From Lineus longissimus (lineage: Eukaryota > Nemertea > Pilidiophora > Heteronemertea > Lineidae), in contig NC_088320.1 in NCBI RefSeq assembly GCF_910592395.1, forward strand, positions 10,411,001 to 10,475,000: a stretch of 64,000 nt of DNA, written 5' to 3'. This document shows positions 22,231 through 33,955 of this stretch, in pieces. The position numbers and the translations under genes were made by a program. Under the pieces are notes generated by a model. The model worked only from the letters and a program-made list of their open reading frames with translations, was not told the DNA's origin and made no database searches. How positions within the stretch are numbered: the stretch's first letter is position 1; each line of letters opens with the position of its first letter.

Positions 22231-23165
22231 GAAGGGACCTTTGGCATTTGCATCTTTTCCAGTGGCTCATCTTTTAAAGACGTTAGATCCTATTTAGAAG
22301 AAAAGTTCAGTGAACTTTACTTTTTGGTTTAATAGGATATTTGGCACTAAATTTTAACACATTTATTACATAAACTGTCGGTGTAGTGGGCCTACACAGC
22401 ATTGCCTTTGTCGTATGTGGCCAATGTTTTAAGCAGCCCCCGTAATTCATGACCTTTTGACCTCTGTTGACCTATTTACATGCATTATATTAGAACACAC
22501 CTTACGGTTTTATCAGAGGCAGCTATGCTAAACATTTGAGGTCTTAAACTAATAATTGGGTCCATCCATTGCGATTTAACAGTCGGTTATGTTTCCCTTA
22601 CCCCATATTCTGAAATTTCATAATTTCAGATTTTAAGCATTCCGTACAGTTGTTTTGGATTCCAAATCTATCAAAATAATTTCCTATAGCCCCTCTGAAA
22701 TTATATCTAGAGCATTAGAAAACACTAAAAAACAGATTTCAAGTGTAAAATGTTTGAATAATTGACCCTCAGCATTACTTTTTCGTCACGTGTTTGACTG
22801 TCACAGATTTTGAGCAACCCTCAAAATTCGTGACCTTTTGACCTCTGTTGACCTAATTACATGCATTACATCAAAACACATCTTAGAACCTGTTAGAGGC
22901 ATCCTAGCTGAAAATTTTGAGGTATAATAATAATGATTTGGTCCATCCGTTACCAAATGGCAGCTTCTTTTGTTTCCCCTACCCCATTATTCAGGGCCCC
23001 CGAAATTGACCATACCCCATCATGAAAACCGGCTGAAAACTACCAAAAAGCTACCCATTGGGCAGGGCTATCATTTGAATTCATAAACTAGATATACCAA
23101 GGAATAAAAAAATCACTATGAGACTTTGCCACCAGAGATGGTACCCGTTGGTCCAATTTTGAGAC
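22231..23165. repeat. Diverged ~380-bp direct duplication
   Basis: Two copies share TGACCTTTTGACCTCTGTTG at 22450 and 22831 and continue with similar text (ACATGCATTA, AACACA, GGTCCATCC, TTGTTTCCC-like) for about 190 bp. The surrounding sequence is non-coding. No gene is seen. Confidence 0.7.
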
Positions 23166-23876
23166 TTGGCCCATGGACTAATAGCTGAGAAAGCTGTACA
23201 ATCAGCAAAGCGTCTCCTAGAGAAATCACACAGCGATGGTACAGACTTTTACATGAACTTGCTCAATTGGAGGAAAACTCCCAGAGACTCGGTACTGGGC
23301 TCTCAGGCACAGCAAAATCTGTCCAGGCGTACACGGTCAACATTACCCATAGCTGAGGCCCTGCTGGAACCACAAGCATTAGACACGAAGATTGTTCAGA
23401 ACCGTTTGTCTGAACTTCGGCAGACTCAGCAGAAATCAGCGGACAAGTCATCAAGGCCACTAACACCACTGGCACCAGGGGACAGCGTCCGCATACAGAC
23501 CAGCAAGGGCTATGACAAGGAAGCCGTTATCACCAGGAGGGCGGACCAACCCAGATCCTACTACGCCCAAGCAACACCTGGCGGATTTGAATATCGAAGG
23601 AATCAGAGACATCTTTTAAAAGTGCCCAATGACAATATTCCCACTGGCACACAATCATCACCATCTGCGCCAGTGCTATCTCCGCAATCTCCACCAGAGA
23701 TCCAGACGGACTCAGGACACTCGCCAATCACACCGCAGGCACCCAATCCAACTCCTGAATCCGCAACTGCGCCCGCAGCAGGGGTTAATAACACTAACAA
23801 CACTCCGTATACCACCAGAAGTGGTAGGTCTGTTGTGCCACCGGCAAGGCTAACTGATTATGACTTAAAGGGTTAA
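23166..23876 (+). pseudogene. Ty3/gypsy retrotransposon pol, integrase C-terminal part (5'-truncated)
   Basis: The frame carries hallmark text of gypsy integrase C-termini: GLIAEKAVQSAKRLLEKS, LLNWRKTPRD, LSRRTRSTLPIAEALLEP, PLAPGDSVRIQT, RSYYAQATPGGFEYRRNQRHL, followed by a Pro/Ser/Thr-rich tail ending YTTRSGRSVVPPARL. Integrase core, RT, RNase H, protease and gag are absent, so this is only the 3' end of the element. The stop is at 23874-23876. The 3' untranslated part and LTR continue in pieces at 23877-24008, 24693-24712 and 32351-32686 because of two later insertions. Confidence 0.85.
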
Positions 23877-24008
23877 TCCGACCCTAGGTGTTGGTTTTGC
23901 TGATATCATTGGCAAAAATGACATTTGGTATTCTCCCGCTATATAGGGATAGTTAGACTGTTCAGACAATTAGTGTTGAATTACGTTACAGTTGTTTACT
24001 TCTGTGGT

Positions 24009-24692
24009 TTAACTCTTTCAGCCCGGAGACCGTATATATACGGTTTGCCATGTTTGATTTCACTGCCGAAAACCGTATATACACAGTTTTTCATAATTCG
24101 AATTTCCCGCACTGTCACGTGACATGTAAACCGCATAAACAAATATAGCGACTCGAGCAAGATATGCCAGAGTACATCGACGATCTTTTCAAAGAATAAT
24201 GGTGTGTTTGGGAGTTGTTAGACGGCGCTGCAATCAGTTACAATCGTATGCTGATTTGACTTGTTTTGAGAGATGGCGGGGATATAAGACAAAATAAGTC
24301 AAAACACTCTTGTAAATAAGTTACTGTTTTATTAGGTGTTCACATTTAATTTACACACAGTTATGGAGTATCAGAATAACATTTGGACAGTATTTCCAAG
24401 TATTTTATTCAAGTTTGTGGATGTAAATACATTCCGCCAATTCTTCGGAAAAAAATTGAGGACCGAAAACATGACATTTGTCAGTGATTAGTGAAATTTT
24501 TGTATTGTGGATAAAAGGACTTTATATACACCATTTTGTTGCTGAAAGGAAGAGCTATCAGTGGAACCAAGTTTGTTGAGGTAGGGTGAGTAGTTTTTGT
24601 TTGACAACTTTTTGAAAAACTCTAATTTTCAGAAATTTGCCTCGGTTTTCGGATTAAATGGCGCGAAACAGGTTACGGGCTGAAAGAGTTAA
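24009..24692. mobile_element. piggyBac-like MITE with TTAA target sites
   Basis: It starts TTAACTCTTTCAGCCCG and ends CGGGCTGAAAGAGTTAA, inverted copies each bounded by TTAA (24009-24012 and 24689-24692). The left subterminal region has the inverted pair CCGTATATATACGG and a second CCGTATATACAC. No ORF is present. TTAA with a short TIR starting C-T-C-T-T-T is like piggyBac-type MITEs; a Kolobok-type origin (also TTAA) is possible. Confidence 0.78.
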
Positions 24693-24815
24693 GACAATGC
24701 TTTGGACATTTTGGGCGTATTCGAATCATTCGTTCGTGTCAACCCGGGTGTGAGATATGGGGTTGGTCATTCCGAAGAAGGAAGTGCTCGTTCGGGTGTT
24801 GACGTCAGTGGCAAG

Positions 24816-25131
24816 ATGGCGGCGAATGTAAACTTCGATGCGCTGGTGGCCTATGAAATGATGGATTCCGACGAAGAAGATGATGAAAATGATGATATAT
24901 GTATTATAGCCATTGTTCTGGCAAGAGAGAAGAGGGCCAGGATGCGAAATTTCGCCGAGGAGGTGGTGCCTTCCATGTCTTGGAAGGAATTCAGCAGCCA
25001 TTTCAGGTGGGCTCTTCTGCAAAATCATCGTCCTGCCTCATGCATGCCTGCACAGAACATGATCATGTACATACATGTACACCACTGCACTGCATTGCAT
25101 TGGTTTCATTGCATTGCAGCATATGCACACA

Positions 25132-25163
<32 letters not shown>

Positions 25164-27616
25164 ACGACATGCAATGCAATGATGCATAGCACTATAGGCC
25201 TATTCACACACACAGTAGTAGGCATATCATTATTATAAGGCGCTTTTAAAAAATAGTCAATGCCCCAAGCACTTCAAACATGGTCAACAGGCCACACACA
25301 CACCAGACACTGCCTTTTTTGCCGTTCTGACCTACCACTCTAAGCCTATACCAGGGATGAGGAAGAAGACGATCGATTAGGGTAGGGGGAAGGCACCCTC
25401 CTCCCTAACCAGTCTAGACTATGCCATCTCTGAAAGCAGAGAAAACGATATGGCTGCCAAGTGGGATTTATAGTTGGCCCAACTTCAAAAAGTCCTACTC
25501 CCATGAAAAAAAGTACTACTCGGGCAAATTTTAATTTTCCCCACTACATTGACATAATTCTATCCTTTCTGACTGGTTTTACAAACAGTTCTCCTGTATG
25601 ATGGCGCCATCCCCTGGCTGATGTTCTAAACTGATCCTCAATGAGACAATGGCCAGTAGTCGGATCACGATACATGAAGATAGATGAGGTCTACATTCGA
25701 CTTCCAGAGACATGAGTGAAACAAATTGGATGACATTATACTGTTCCTGTGGATCATTCGTGCACTATTCTGTTTTACTTGTATTTGACACTTTCCATTT
25801 ATTTCATTTTCAGGATATCACCAAGGACATTTGACTTCATTCAGTCAGTTGTTGAAATGGACCTACTTCCGAAAGCACCCGGTGGCCCTCTAGATGCGAT
25901 CCTGCCAACGAAACAAATTATGGTCTTCCTTTGGTACCTAGCGAACCAGGATGTGATGCGCAGCGTTGCTGTCAAGTTCGGTGTTTCTGAGAGCACAGTC
26001 CACAAGATTGTCCAGAACGTGGCAGAAGGGCTCATCAGAAGGAAGAAGCAATTCATCAGGTGGCCAACACCAGAACGGAGACGTGAAATCTCTGCATCAT
26101 TTCAGGTAGGGTTACTTTCCATTTAAGGGTCAACCTCTAGGCACAGCCAGGTGAAAGTGTACCAAGTGCATTTTAGTTCGTATTTTCATGTGGTTGCGTC
26201 ACGCTGCAAGCACAGTGAAAGGATGCAATATCTGTTGAAGAATCTGATAATCGAAAGTGTTTATTTAGAGAGGAAGAATGAAGTTGGTACACAGTTTGCA
26301 GGCTGTGCCTATAGTGTTTTCACATGACAACAAATACAAATTAGTGTTTCTTCCAGATAAATAATTCCAGTCCAGACAAACTGTTCAGAACAATCTGTGA
26401 CTTAGTAAGGGAAGTTGTCAGTTGAAGTCCGATATCATACTACATAACTCTAGAATTAAAGAAAAATAGAAATATTCATTCTGACACCAGTCCACCCTTT
26501 TCTTTGTTAATATCCGAAAGCCCTGTTCTTCTATTTGCACCACCTTCTCAAGGGGGACAGTATTTACTTCTACACTTGCATAAACAATTGGCAGTGCCGG
26601 CTCAAAATTTACTTTATCTTACCCAGGAATGAGTCTTTCTAATTCTTTCAACCTGTCAAGATATCTAACTAGTATGCTCTATCTTTACAGGAATCCAGTG
26701 GTCTTGTCGGTGTTGTAGGTGCCGTTGATGGCTCTCATATTCGCATAATGAACCTGCCAGGTGGTGAAAGTGACTATTACAACAGGAAAAAGTTTCCATC
26801 TTTGCAACTACAGCTTGTTGCCGATGACAGGCTCCTGATCATCAATACCAATGTCGGTTGGCCAGGTTAGTAAAGATTACTGAGTATGTGTAGTTAGTAG
26901 CATGTAGTAGACTAGTACTAGCATAGAATATTGGTGCAAAGTTCGTTTCATTGTTTTTCTGAGCGGTAGAAAAAATTGCTTGCAAAAATTTAATTTGGAT
27001 CAAAACCATGCAGCAAATTCAAGTCAAAGAGGTGTGAGTCCTACAGTCAAATCTGAAATTGTCTTTACTCTGTCGTAAGAAATCATACTGGATTTACTTG
27101 AGCAAGTGCCAGTTTAGTAGTCAATTTTGTCCTATGATGACTAAATAACATTTCTGTTCTATTGCAGGTTGTGCTCATGATGGCAGAGTTTTCCGAAATA
27201 GCCAGTTGGCAGCTGATGCCGATGCCGGGAAACTTTTTTCGCAGGATGAATTCCTGATAGGAGATTCTGCGTACCCGCTCCATACATACCTGATGGCTGT
27301 GATGAAAGAGAATCGTCTTCTCTCAAGGGAGGAGAGAGTGCTGAACAAAAAACTTAGTTCATGTCGGCAGGTTGTTGAGCGGGCAATTGGGTTGATGAAG
27401 GGACGCTTTCGCAGACTGCGTGAACTCTACTCTAGAAAAGTGAAAGACATGTGTAAATTGATCACTTGTGCAGCCATCTTACACAACATGTGTATCTTAG
27501 CAGATGATGAGGTGGAGGTCTACGTTGAAGAAGAGGAGGTGAACAATTTCGACAATATATATCACTGCCCTGCCCCAGCAATTGCACTGCGAAGGAGGCT
27601 AGTGCAATATTGCTAG
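24816..27616 (+). CDS. HARBI1-like transposase (DDE nuclease), four exons, intact
   Basis: Exons 24816-25006, 25814-26105, 26691-26865 and 27168-27616 join in phase to 368 residues, close to the ~350 of HARBI1; every junction is GT-AG. The start is AAGATGGCGG just inside the left TIR. Exon 1 encodes an acidic N-terminus, exon 2 the HTH-like region (SPRTFDFIQSVV, VAVKFGVSESTVHKIV). Catalytic residues: D174 in GAVDGSHI, D252 in IGDSAYPL and E290 in VVERAIGLMKGRFRRL, plus LHNMC near the end. It cuts and pastes the Harbinger element and in known systems needs the Myb-like partner for nuclear entry and end binding. A domesticated HARBI1 gene is the alternative, but the TIRs argue for a mobile copy. 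Confidence 0.93.
25132..25163. repeat. (TCTGGT)n hexanucleotide microsatellite in intron 1
   Basis: Five tandem TCTGGT units in the first intron of the Harbinger I transposase. Confidence 0.85.
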
Positions 27617-29797
27617 GCTGCATCAGTCGTCAGGTGTTCAGGATATTCACGGATCAATGGGGGGGGGGGGGTCACTGTGCTATTTCCTCCCCAGAGAGAA
27701 CTGGATGATTTTTATCTTGTTAAATGTTACTAGCAGTTGACCCGTTTGATGCCGGTTGGCTGGCACTGATGAATCTTGGATGAACAAACAAACAATACAA
27801 CGCGGCGAAGACGACATCGCACCTTGTTGGCGGCGGTCAACGTCTGTTAGGAGTCCGATTCAATCCCCAGAGTCACCTATTGGCGATGAAATGCATGATT
27901 CAATTCAGATGCAAATTGTGGGTGTCACCTCTTAGCAAACCATTGCGTCACTACAGTTCCAATTATGGCAACTGCGAATCAAATTGGCCCGACGTATTAC
28001 CTGACACGAGAAGGTTGTAAATTGACATCTTTCATCTGGTACTGTAAGATCTTGCATGTCTTGTCACGTCATTATCCTGAGATTGTGATAATATAGTATC
28101 AAACTGGCTATCTATCTTATGTTATATTTCTAGGATTCCCCCCCCCCCTGGACATGTCCAGGGGGGTATCAGGACACTTCCCCACTGGCAAAGTCCCCTG
28201 CCCCGTAAAACACCTGACCCATGGCTCATAGTGCTGCCATCTTCGAAAAACTGGCAGAACTGAACGAAACATTGTCTTCGATCTTTGGAGGTCCTGCTGC
28301 GAGTTTGTGAGTGGAGCAAGTGTGGAAGCAACTGGTTCCAAGGGTTGTTCCAAAACATCAACAAAAGCTATGGCACAATCGCTTTAGAAAAGTATGCGAG
28401 GACATGAGAAATTTTTTTCCAGAAGAAGACGTCCTCACCCTAAAAAAATTGTTTCTCATGTCCTCGCATGCTTTTACTACTCCCCCTATGTGTCACCATG
28501 AGTGAGAGTTTGTTGCCAAGGTTAGTCCAAGCAGGCCTGGATGTGCGGCTGTCTATTCCTTAGGAAAGTGTGTCACTGCTAGTATGCCAGATCAGGATAG
28601 CGTCCAAGGCTGGACCAAGATAACGCCAGTGGAGAAACTATAACAAGTCCTACTGGAGAGGACTGTGTACATGTATGGGACCATAGCAAAATTATGTCGA
28701 GGCCAAGAGAACTAAAAATTTTAGTTTTGGGGGAGGGGAGGGGTAAAGGCATTAGAAACTAAGAAAAATCTCTTTAGTTTCTCAGCGGGGGGGGGGGGGG
28801 GGGGTTATGGGAGACACTAATTTTTTTCGTTTCTGCTGGCTTTACTTTAATTTTGCTACAGCCCCTAAGAGCACCAGATTTCCTCAGGATAAGGCCAGTG
28901 GAGAAACTGGAACATTATCCAAGTCGCCAGTCCTAGAGGGCCATACAGGACAAGGAGCACTTCCAACATTTTCATAAGCCTACTAACTCGCCACACTTTA
29001 GGGGGAGGGGCTAGTGATTGTATTGTAACAACAATTCTGTACACTAGTAGTAGTAGTTCATAAAGTTAATGTACAAAATTTGGGGGACGCCTGATGAAGA
29101 TGTGCTTTTTGCAGACTTGTGAAAATGTTCTGCCACTATTCCTGGGGACACCGAATCTCCATAAAGATGCATTCCTGTTGAGTCCATATAGAGAACATTT
29201 TGGGGAACTATGAAAATTAAAGAATCAGGATTTTCCAAAATGTATTTTATTGAAATAAAACGAAATAAAGTACAAAATTTACAAAAATATATGTTTCAGA
29301 ATTTGTAAAACCTGAGAACACTGTTGTGTAACTGTAAAATCAAAATGTTCATTTTATATACAAGAATAAGTCCAGCAGATTGCCTTTCAAAAAAATATGA
29401 ACAGTAACAAGAATAACTCTTTAGCTATTTCCAAACAATAACAACATTAACAACAATACATGTAAAACGTTTGCTTTTACCCTTTCAAATAACATCAACA
29501 GTAACAATAATAAGAGCCCGCCCATAGTTAACACTTCCAAAAGAATACTAATTGTACAATGGGGGGGGGGATACTCCATAATACGCTTTGCCATTTTCTA
29601 CAAATACTGATCAATTACTGCCATCGCACACAAAAGCATTCAGTGCCACATGTCTCTCAACTAGTCTGCAGCTCAAATGAAGGCAGAGTAATGACATGAC
29701 TGAGAGCCCCCTCCCTTTCCCAAGGAGTGAAACATTGTACAGTGTACCCAGAGGGTATAACCTCAGCTATTACACATTGTATTGGCATTGCGCCATC
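27617..29797. other. Spacer between the convergent Harbinger I genes
   Basis: Non-coding region between the two stop codons. It contains G-runs (27659-27671 and a 17-G run at 28789-28805), a C9 run with the palindrome CTGGACATGTCCAG (28149-28162), and a long hairpin at 28388-28474. Nothing coding is supported. Confidence 0.6.
28388..28474. repeat. Imperfect long hairpin
   Basis: Left arm 28388-28418 with TATGCGAGGACATGAGAAA and right arm 28442-28474 with TTTCTCATGTCCTCGCATG are near-perfect complements around a ~23-base loop. A small MITE remnant or a structured RNA at the 3' ends of the two convergent genes are both possible. Confidence 0.75.
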
Positions 29798-31424
29798 CTA
29801 ATTCTGTTTCTTTTCAAATATATCCAAAAGTCGATCGAACCTCTGCATTTTTTCATCATGACGCTTACTTCGTGACTCTTCCTGTTTTTCTGTATATTCC
29901 TTAAGGAACTGAACGGTTGAAGATTTACCAGGAGTTTTACTCGGTGTCTTACATTTCTTTCCTTTTTTCTGTACCTTTGTTGGTGTTGGGTTTGGGGTTG
30001 TTTCTTCATGCTCATCATTTTCATCATCGTTGGAGTCATTTTGATTTCCAAGTGTATCTAGTATAAATGCTGGGTTGGTAGAGTCCTTATTGCCGTATAA
30101 CTGATTAAGTTCCTCAAAGAATTTACAGTTTTTCGGATCATTACCTGTTTTGCTGTTGTGGTCAACCGTTTCCATGTAAACTCTCTTCACTGCCTTCCAT
30201 TTGTTAGCACATTGCTCCCATGAGCACTTCAAACCACTTGCTACCATCTCCCTGGCAATTTTGTCCCAAAGCAGTTTGTGAGTTCTGGTTTTTTCGAAAT
30301 TCTTCATCACTGTCACTTCTTCATCACTGTGAATGTTAACAAGCATTTTGGCATACTTGTCTGGCCATACCATTGGGGCTGCTTTCGCTGGGGTAGGGGT
30401 TTCATGGTGGGCTGTCACTGTGTCACCACATGCTGGTACTGAAAAAGAGAGTGAACAGTGTACATTTTGTAAGTTTGCGCACGTTGTTCGAGTTCCTCTG
30501 TGATTGGGGCCACCTGGAATCACTCAATACTATGTCATACTATTGTCACCATCATCATTGTTGTAACTCTTAAGAAAATCAAAATAAATGCAATACCAAT
30601 AGCTTCTAAATGATTCAAATATGGCTTGCTGACTAGAAATCTGTACATGGACATGTATTACACATGTATTCTTCAGGCTCAATAATGCCCTCAACTAAAA
30701 CACATTGTGCACTGTACTCTTGTAAATTGAATTCTAATTGGAAGAAAATGCCATTGAGGACACATAATTTGTCAGATATTGCCCACTTTTTTTGCATATA
30801 CATGTAGAATTGTTTTTTATTCATCTAATATCTGAAGCCCTCAAAAGCTATGTTAAAGTCTGACATGTGACTGTTACTGCTACTTACATGTACATGACTT
30901 AGACTTAACAGCAAAAACATCTTCTTGATCAGCCAATGATATTTCCAAGTATGTCCTTTTCAAATTCTGTATTATGTCTTGGTCTGTAAATTAGAAAGAA
31001 CCACAATTTTATGATATAAAAAGACAATTAAAACGGGTTCTGAACATTATCAATGAAGGCCAAAATACAAATTTTATACAATTCCTATTGCATGATTGGA
31101 ATATGAAGTTGCAGGAAAAATACCTGCATGACAATATTTTTGGAAGAAGGGATACTCCGCAAGCTTTGGTTTGCATTGTCAGATGAAGTTCAGTTGTCTG
31201 TGTATTTACAGTCCAAACATCTCATGTTACATGCCCAAAACTTGAGGGATTTTACCAGCATAGGGCCATAGGGCCATCCATCATAATGATAATGCCTGTT
31301 GTATGGGAAGAATCAAGTCTGAAAATAAATAAATAAATAAATCGGACCTACCCTTTCTCTGAACAGCATTATACGTCGGTAAATCCACATTGAATGTCAC
31401 AAGTTGGCCATCACCAGAGTCCAT
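29798..31424 (-). CDS. Myb/SANT-like DNA-binding partner of Harbinger I, three exons, intact
   Basis: Minus-strand exons 31424-31352, 30983-30888 and 30438-29798 join in phase (73 + 96 + 641 nt) to 269 residues, with GT-AG introns. Exon 1 starts MDSGDGQLVTFNVDLP. The third exon holds a trihelix/Myb-like domain with VWPDKYAKMLVNIH, LLWDKIAREM, WEQCANKWKAVKRVY and FFEELNQLYGN. An acidic linker, a Lys-rich stretch (KVQKKGKKCKTPSKTP, a candidate nuclear localisation signal) and a helical tail (EKQEESRSKRHDEKMQRFDR) follow. In known Harbinger elements this protein binds the termini and carries the transposase into the nucleus. A further upstream start inside the right TIR (ATGGCGG near 32204) is possible if an extra 5' exon exists. 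Confidence 0.88.
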
Positions 31425-32350
31425 CTCGAGTTCACGATAATAGCTAAAGATGGAATGGAAGATAAAAATAATATAAAAAACATGAAATTGAAAGAGTAGT
31501 AACACTAACAGAAAGAAGGTAGGCCTAGCCAGTGTGATCAACAGTAGTATTCACACAGACACAGGGCGGGGAGAGAATAGACGGGTCACCATGATTTGAG
31601 TCTTGACAGGAGGGTATCGGGTAATAACAAACATAGGCCGCACGTGCATAGGCCTTTTGTAGGAAGATGGCGGCTCCATTGTTCTCTGGACATACGCCGC
31701 CTGGGGAGGGTCCGAGACATCATTTTACATGCATACCCAAATACATTATGGGCCAAGAGGAAAGCTGCTTCCCCAAAAAGCGCTCCTTTTATCTAGGGCC
31801 GACCCTCTCTCTAGCCTGAGAAAGCTAAGTAAAGGTGATTGATGGATGAGCCCAAATATCAATGCCAATTGGGTAAATTCAGCAGCCAGGTATCACCTGT
31901 CCTACACCTAGAGGGCACCTAGGCCTACATGACCTAGGCCTATACACGCAGTTGATCCCTGCACATGCATAGTGCATTGTGCTGTACACTACAGTAATTG
32001 GTAATATGTAGGCGCACAATATTTGACGGTTTTTACCAAATTGCTGCAACATCAAATCAGGTAACGGGGCTAAAAGTTATATCATGCTTCTGTACATAGT
32101 TTATTGCCATTTTAACTACTTATTCTCATGAGAAGAGCGTCATTAACAAGATTAATTGGTGAAATAAACGAAATTTTCACATACGGTTCAAATGTGTCCG
32201 CCATCTTGGAACCTGTCAACACTCGCTGTACCCTCCAGAAAGTCGGGAGTGATAAGAACGCGTTCTCGTGTCGGTTCTTGGGTGTTCGGAACGTTACTCT
32301 CGTGTCGAGTCGACCCGAGTGTTGCCAAGAACAGGGATTCGAATACGCCC
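31425..32350 (-). promoter_or_regulatory. Harbinger I right-end region, likely promoter of the Myb-like gene
   Basis: Upstream of exon 1 on the minus strand. It includes a GATGGCGG start-like word near 32204 in a frame of 30 codons (MADTFEPYVKISFISPINL) that could be a leader exon or an upstream ORF. The left TIR has a similar AAGATGGCGG start. No splice link was proven. Confidence 0.4.
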
Positions 32351-32480
32351 TTTGGGTTAATAGATATGACATCATAACTTCATGGTTGATCTTACTGAAA
32401 TAAGCATCTGCAGTCAAGTGTGTTAGACTCTACAGCATTGAGCAGGTATTGGACTTTAATCAGTAACAATGTGTTCTTCT

Positions 32481-32493
32481 AAAGAGGGGAGGA
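32481..32493 (+). other. Polypurine tract of the Ty3/gypsy element
   Basis: AAAGAGGGGAGGA sits directly before TGTAAAG, the start of the LTR, as expected for the plus-strand primer of reverse transcription. Confidence 0.7.
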
Positions 32494-32686
32494 TGTAAAG
32501 CAGGCTAGGTCCTACCACGACTTCACAACAGTGTCTCCACCAACACTTACTGTCGTACACTATATACATTGTATGTAAATGATGTTACTCCAAACCTAGG
32601 CTCAGCCTCATGTCTTGGCTGGAATAAAGAATCAGATCAGTTGAGATTCTATCGTACTTTCATTCCTTTGATGAGCAGAATCTACA
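32494..32686 (+). repeat. 3' LTR of the Ty3/gypsy element (putative)
   Basis: The segment starts TG after the polypurine tract and ends ..TCTACA just before GTATGGTGCTGCC, the body of the ~980-bp array unit. Length ~193 bp is short for a gypsy LTR, and no second LTR is in the window to confirm it. It contains a TATA-like ACTATATAC and an AATAAAG word. Confidence 0.6.
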
Positions 32687-33955
32687 GTATGGTGCTGCCA
32701 CCTTCATGTCAACGGGTTATCAGTGCAATTGCTTCTTTTATCAAACATCAAAGTTGCATTGTTTATATCTGTCATATTCAAATGAACCGTACCCCCAATC
32801 CAGCAAAAGACAATACTTCCACGTAATAGTCTGGTAAAACATACATCACATGCTACAAAAAAAAGATGTTATATGATTGGCTCACTTAGGCAAAGGAGGC
32901 AGTGCCTGCAACATATTTATGGTACAATAAATTAATCAAAATTAATCAAAGAATGATCTTTTATAAACATTGAAAGGAAATTTATGGTACAATAAATTAA
33001 TCAAAATTAATCAAAGAATGATCTTTTATAAACATTGGAAGGAAGTAGGAATAAATCATATTTCAGATTTGCTAAGACCAGACAAAACAGTGATACCTTT
33101 TGAATCACTGGGACTAAAAGCAACCAAATGGTTCAAATGGAGAGGGTTAATGGATGTTATTATAAATAAGATTTGGGGTTATAATTTTAACACTGATAAC
33201 AATAATGTAAGATCTACGCAGAAACCGTAGAAGTCTAAGAGACAATCATGCCCAACGGTATAAATCAGCCTCAAGTGACTGATGCCTACCTGTAATCAGC
33301 TACAGGTGACTGATAGCGACATTAGGAGATCAACCGGACTGGTGAAACCAGTAGATCGCTTGGATTTATAAACTGCAAAGGCATCTTAAAGCCTTAGACG
33401 CTATATTTCCATCAAGCAAATTTCAGGTTGCGCAGCGTTATGTAGCCTCTATGACGCATGTCCAGGTTATGTCCTAAATTTAGTATTTCTGGTTTAAACT
33501 AAAAGTATGGACTTTCATGTATCATGTTCAGATGTCTAAGATAAGTCAGACTTTTCTTTTCAACGTGTTTCAAGCCACATCAAAGTGCACGAACATTCAG
33601 TTCTAAGTTCAGAAATAACATAGACAATTTAGAAAGGGAGATGTAGTGTAATCCCTATTGCCCCTTTAAGAGTCACTACAGTATGGTGCTGCCACCTTCA
33701 TGTCAACGGGTTATCAGTGCAATTGCTTCTTTTATCAAACTTGCATTGTTTATATCTGTCTTATTCAAATGAACCGTACCCCCAATCCAGCAAAGGACAA
33801 TACTTAAACGTAATAGTCTGGTAAAACATACATCACATGCTACAATATAAGATGTTATATGATTGGCTCACTTAGGCAAAGGAGGCAGCGCCTGCAACAT
33901 ATTAATGGTACAATAAATTAATCAAAATTGATCAAAGAATGATCTTTTATAAACA
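32687..33955 (+). repeat. Second stretch of the ~980-bp LINE-containing units
   Basis: Aligns with 13918-14900 almost without gaps; unit starts at 32689 and 33677 (period ~988). It shows the same 62-bp internal duplication (32911-33035) and the same LWYNKLIKINQ fragment. The gypsy LTR end abuts GTATGGTGCTGCC, so the gypsy element was itself inserted in this array. Confidence 0.8.

Larger units (their letters stand above)
24713..32350. mobile_element. Harbinger I: complete two-gene PIF-Harbinger transposon
   Basis: The left end GGGCGTATTCGAATC is matched by the reverse complement of the right end (GATTCGAATACGCCC, 32336-32350), with weaker similarity for ~25 bp more (TCAACCCGGGT versus CAACACTCGGGT). 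TTT flanks both sides (24710-24712 and 32351-32353), a 3-bp duplication as in Harbinger elements, although TWA is the usual target. Inside are a four-exon DDE transposase on plus and a three-exon Myb/SANT-like protein on minus, convergent. It is inserted in the 3' untranslated part of the gypsy element. Confidence 0.88.

Noticed and set aside
24702-24815. Longer N-terminus for the Harbinger I transposase
   Set aside because: The upstream part of the open frame crosses the TIR and the host flank; the ATG at 24816 in AAGATGGCGG is the credible start.
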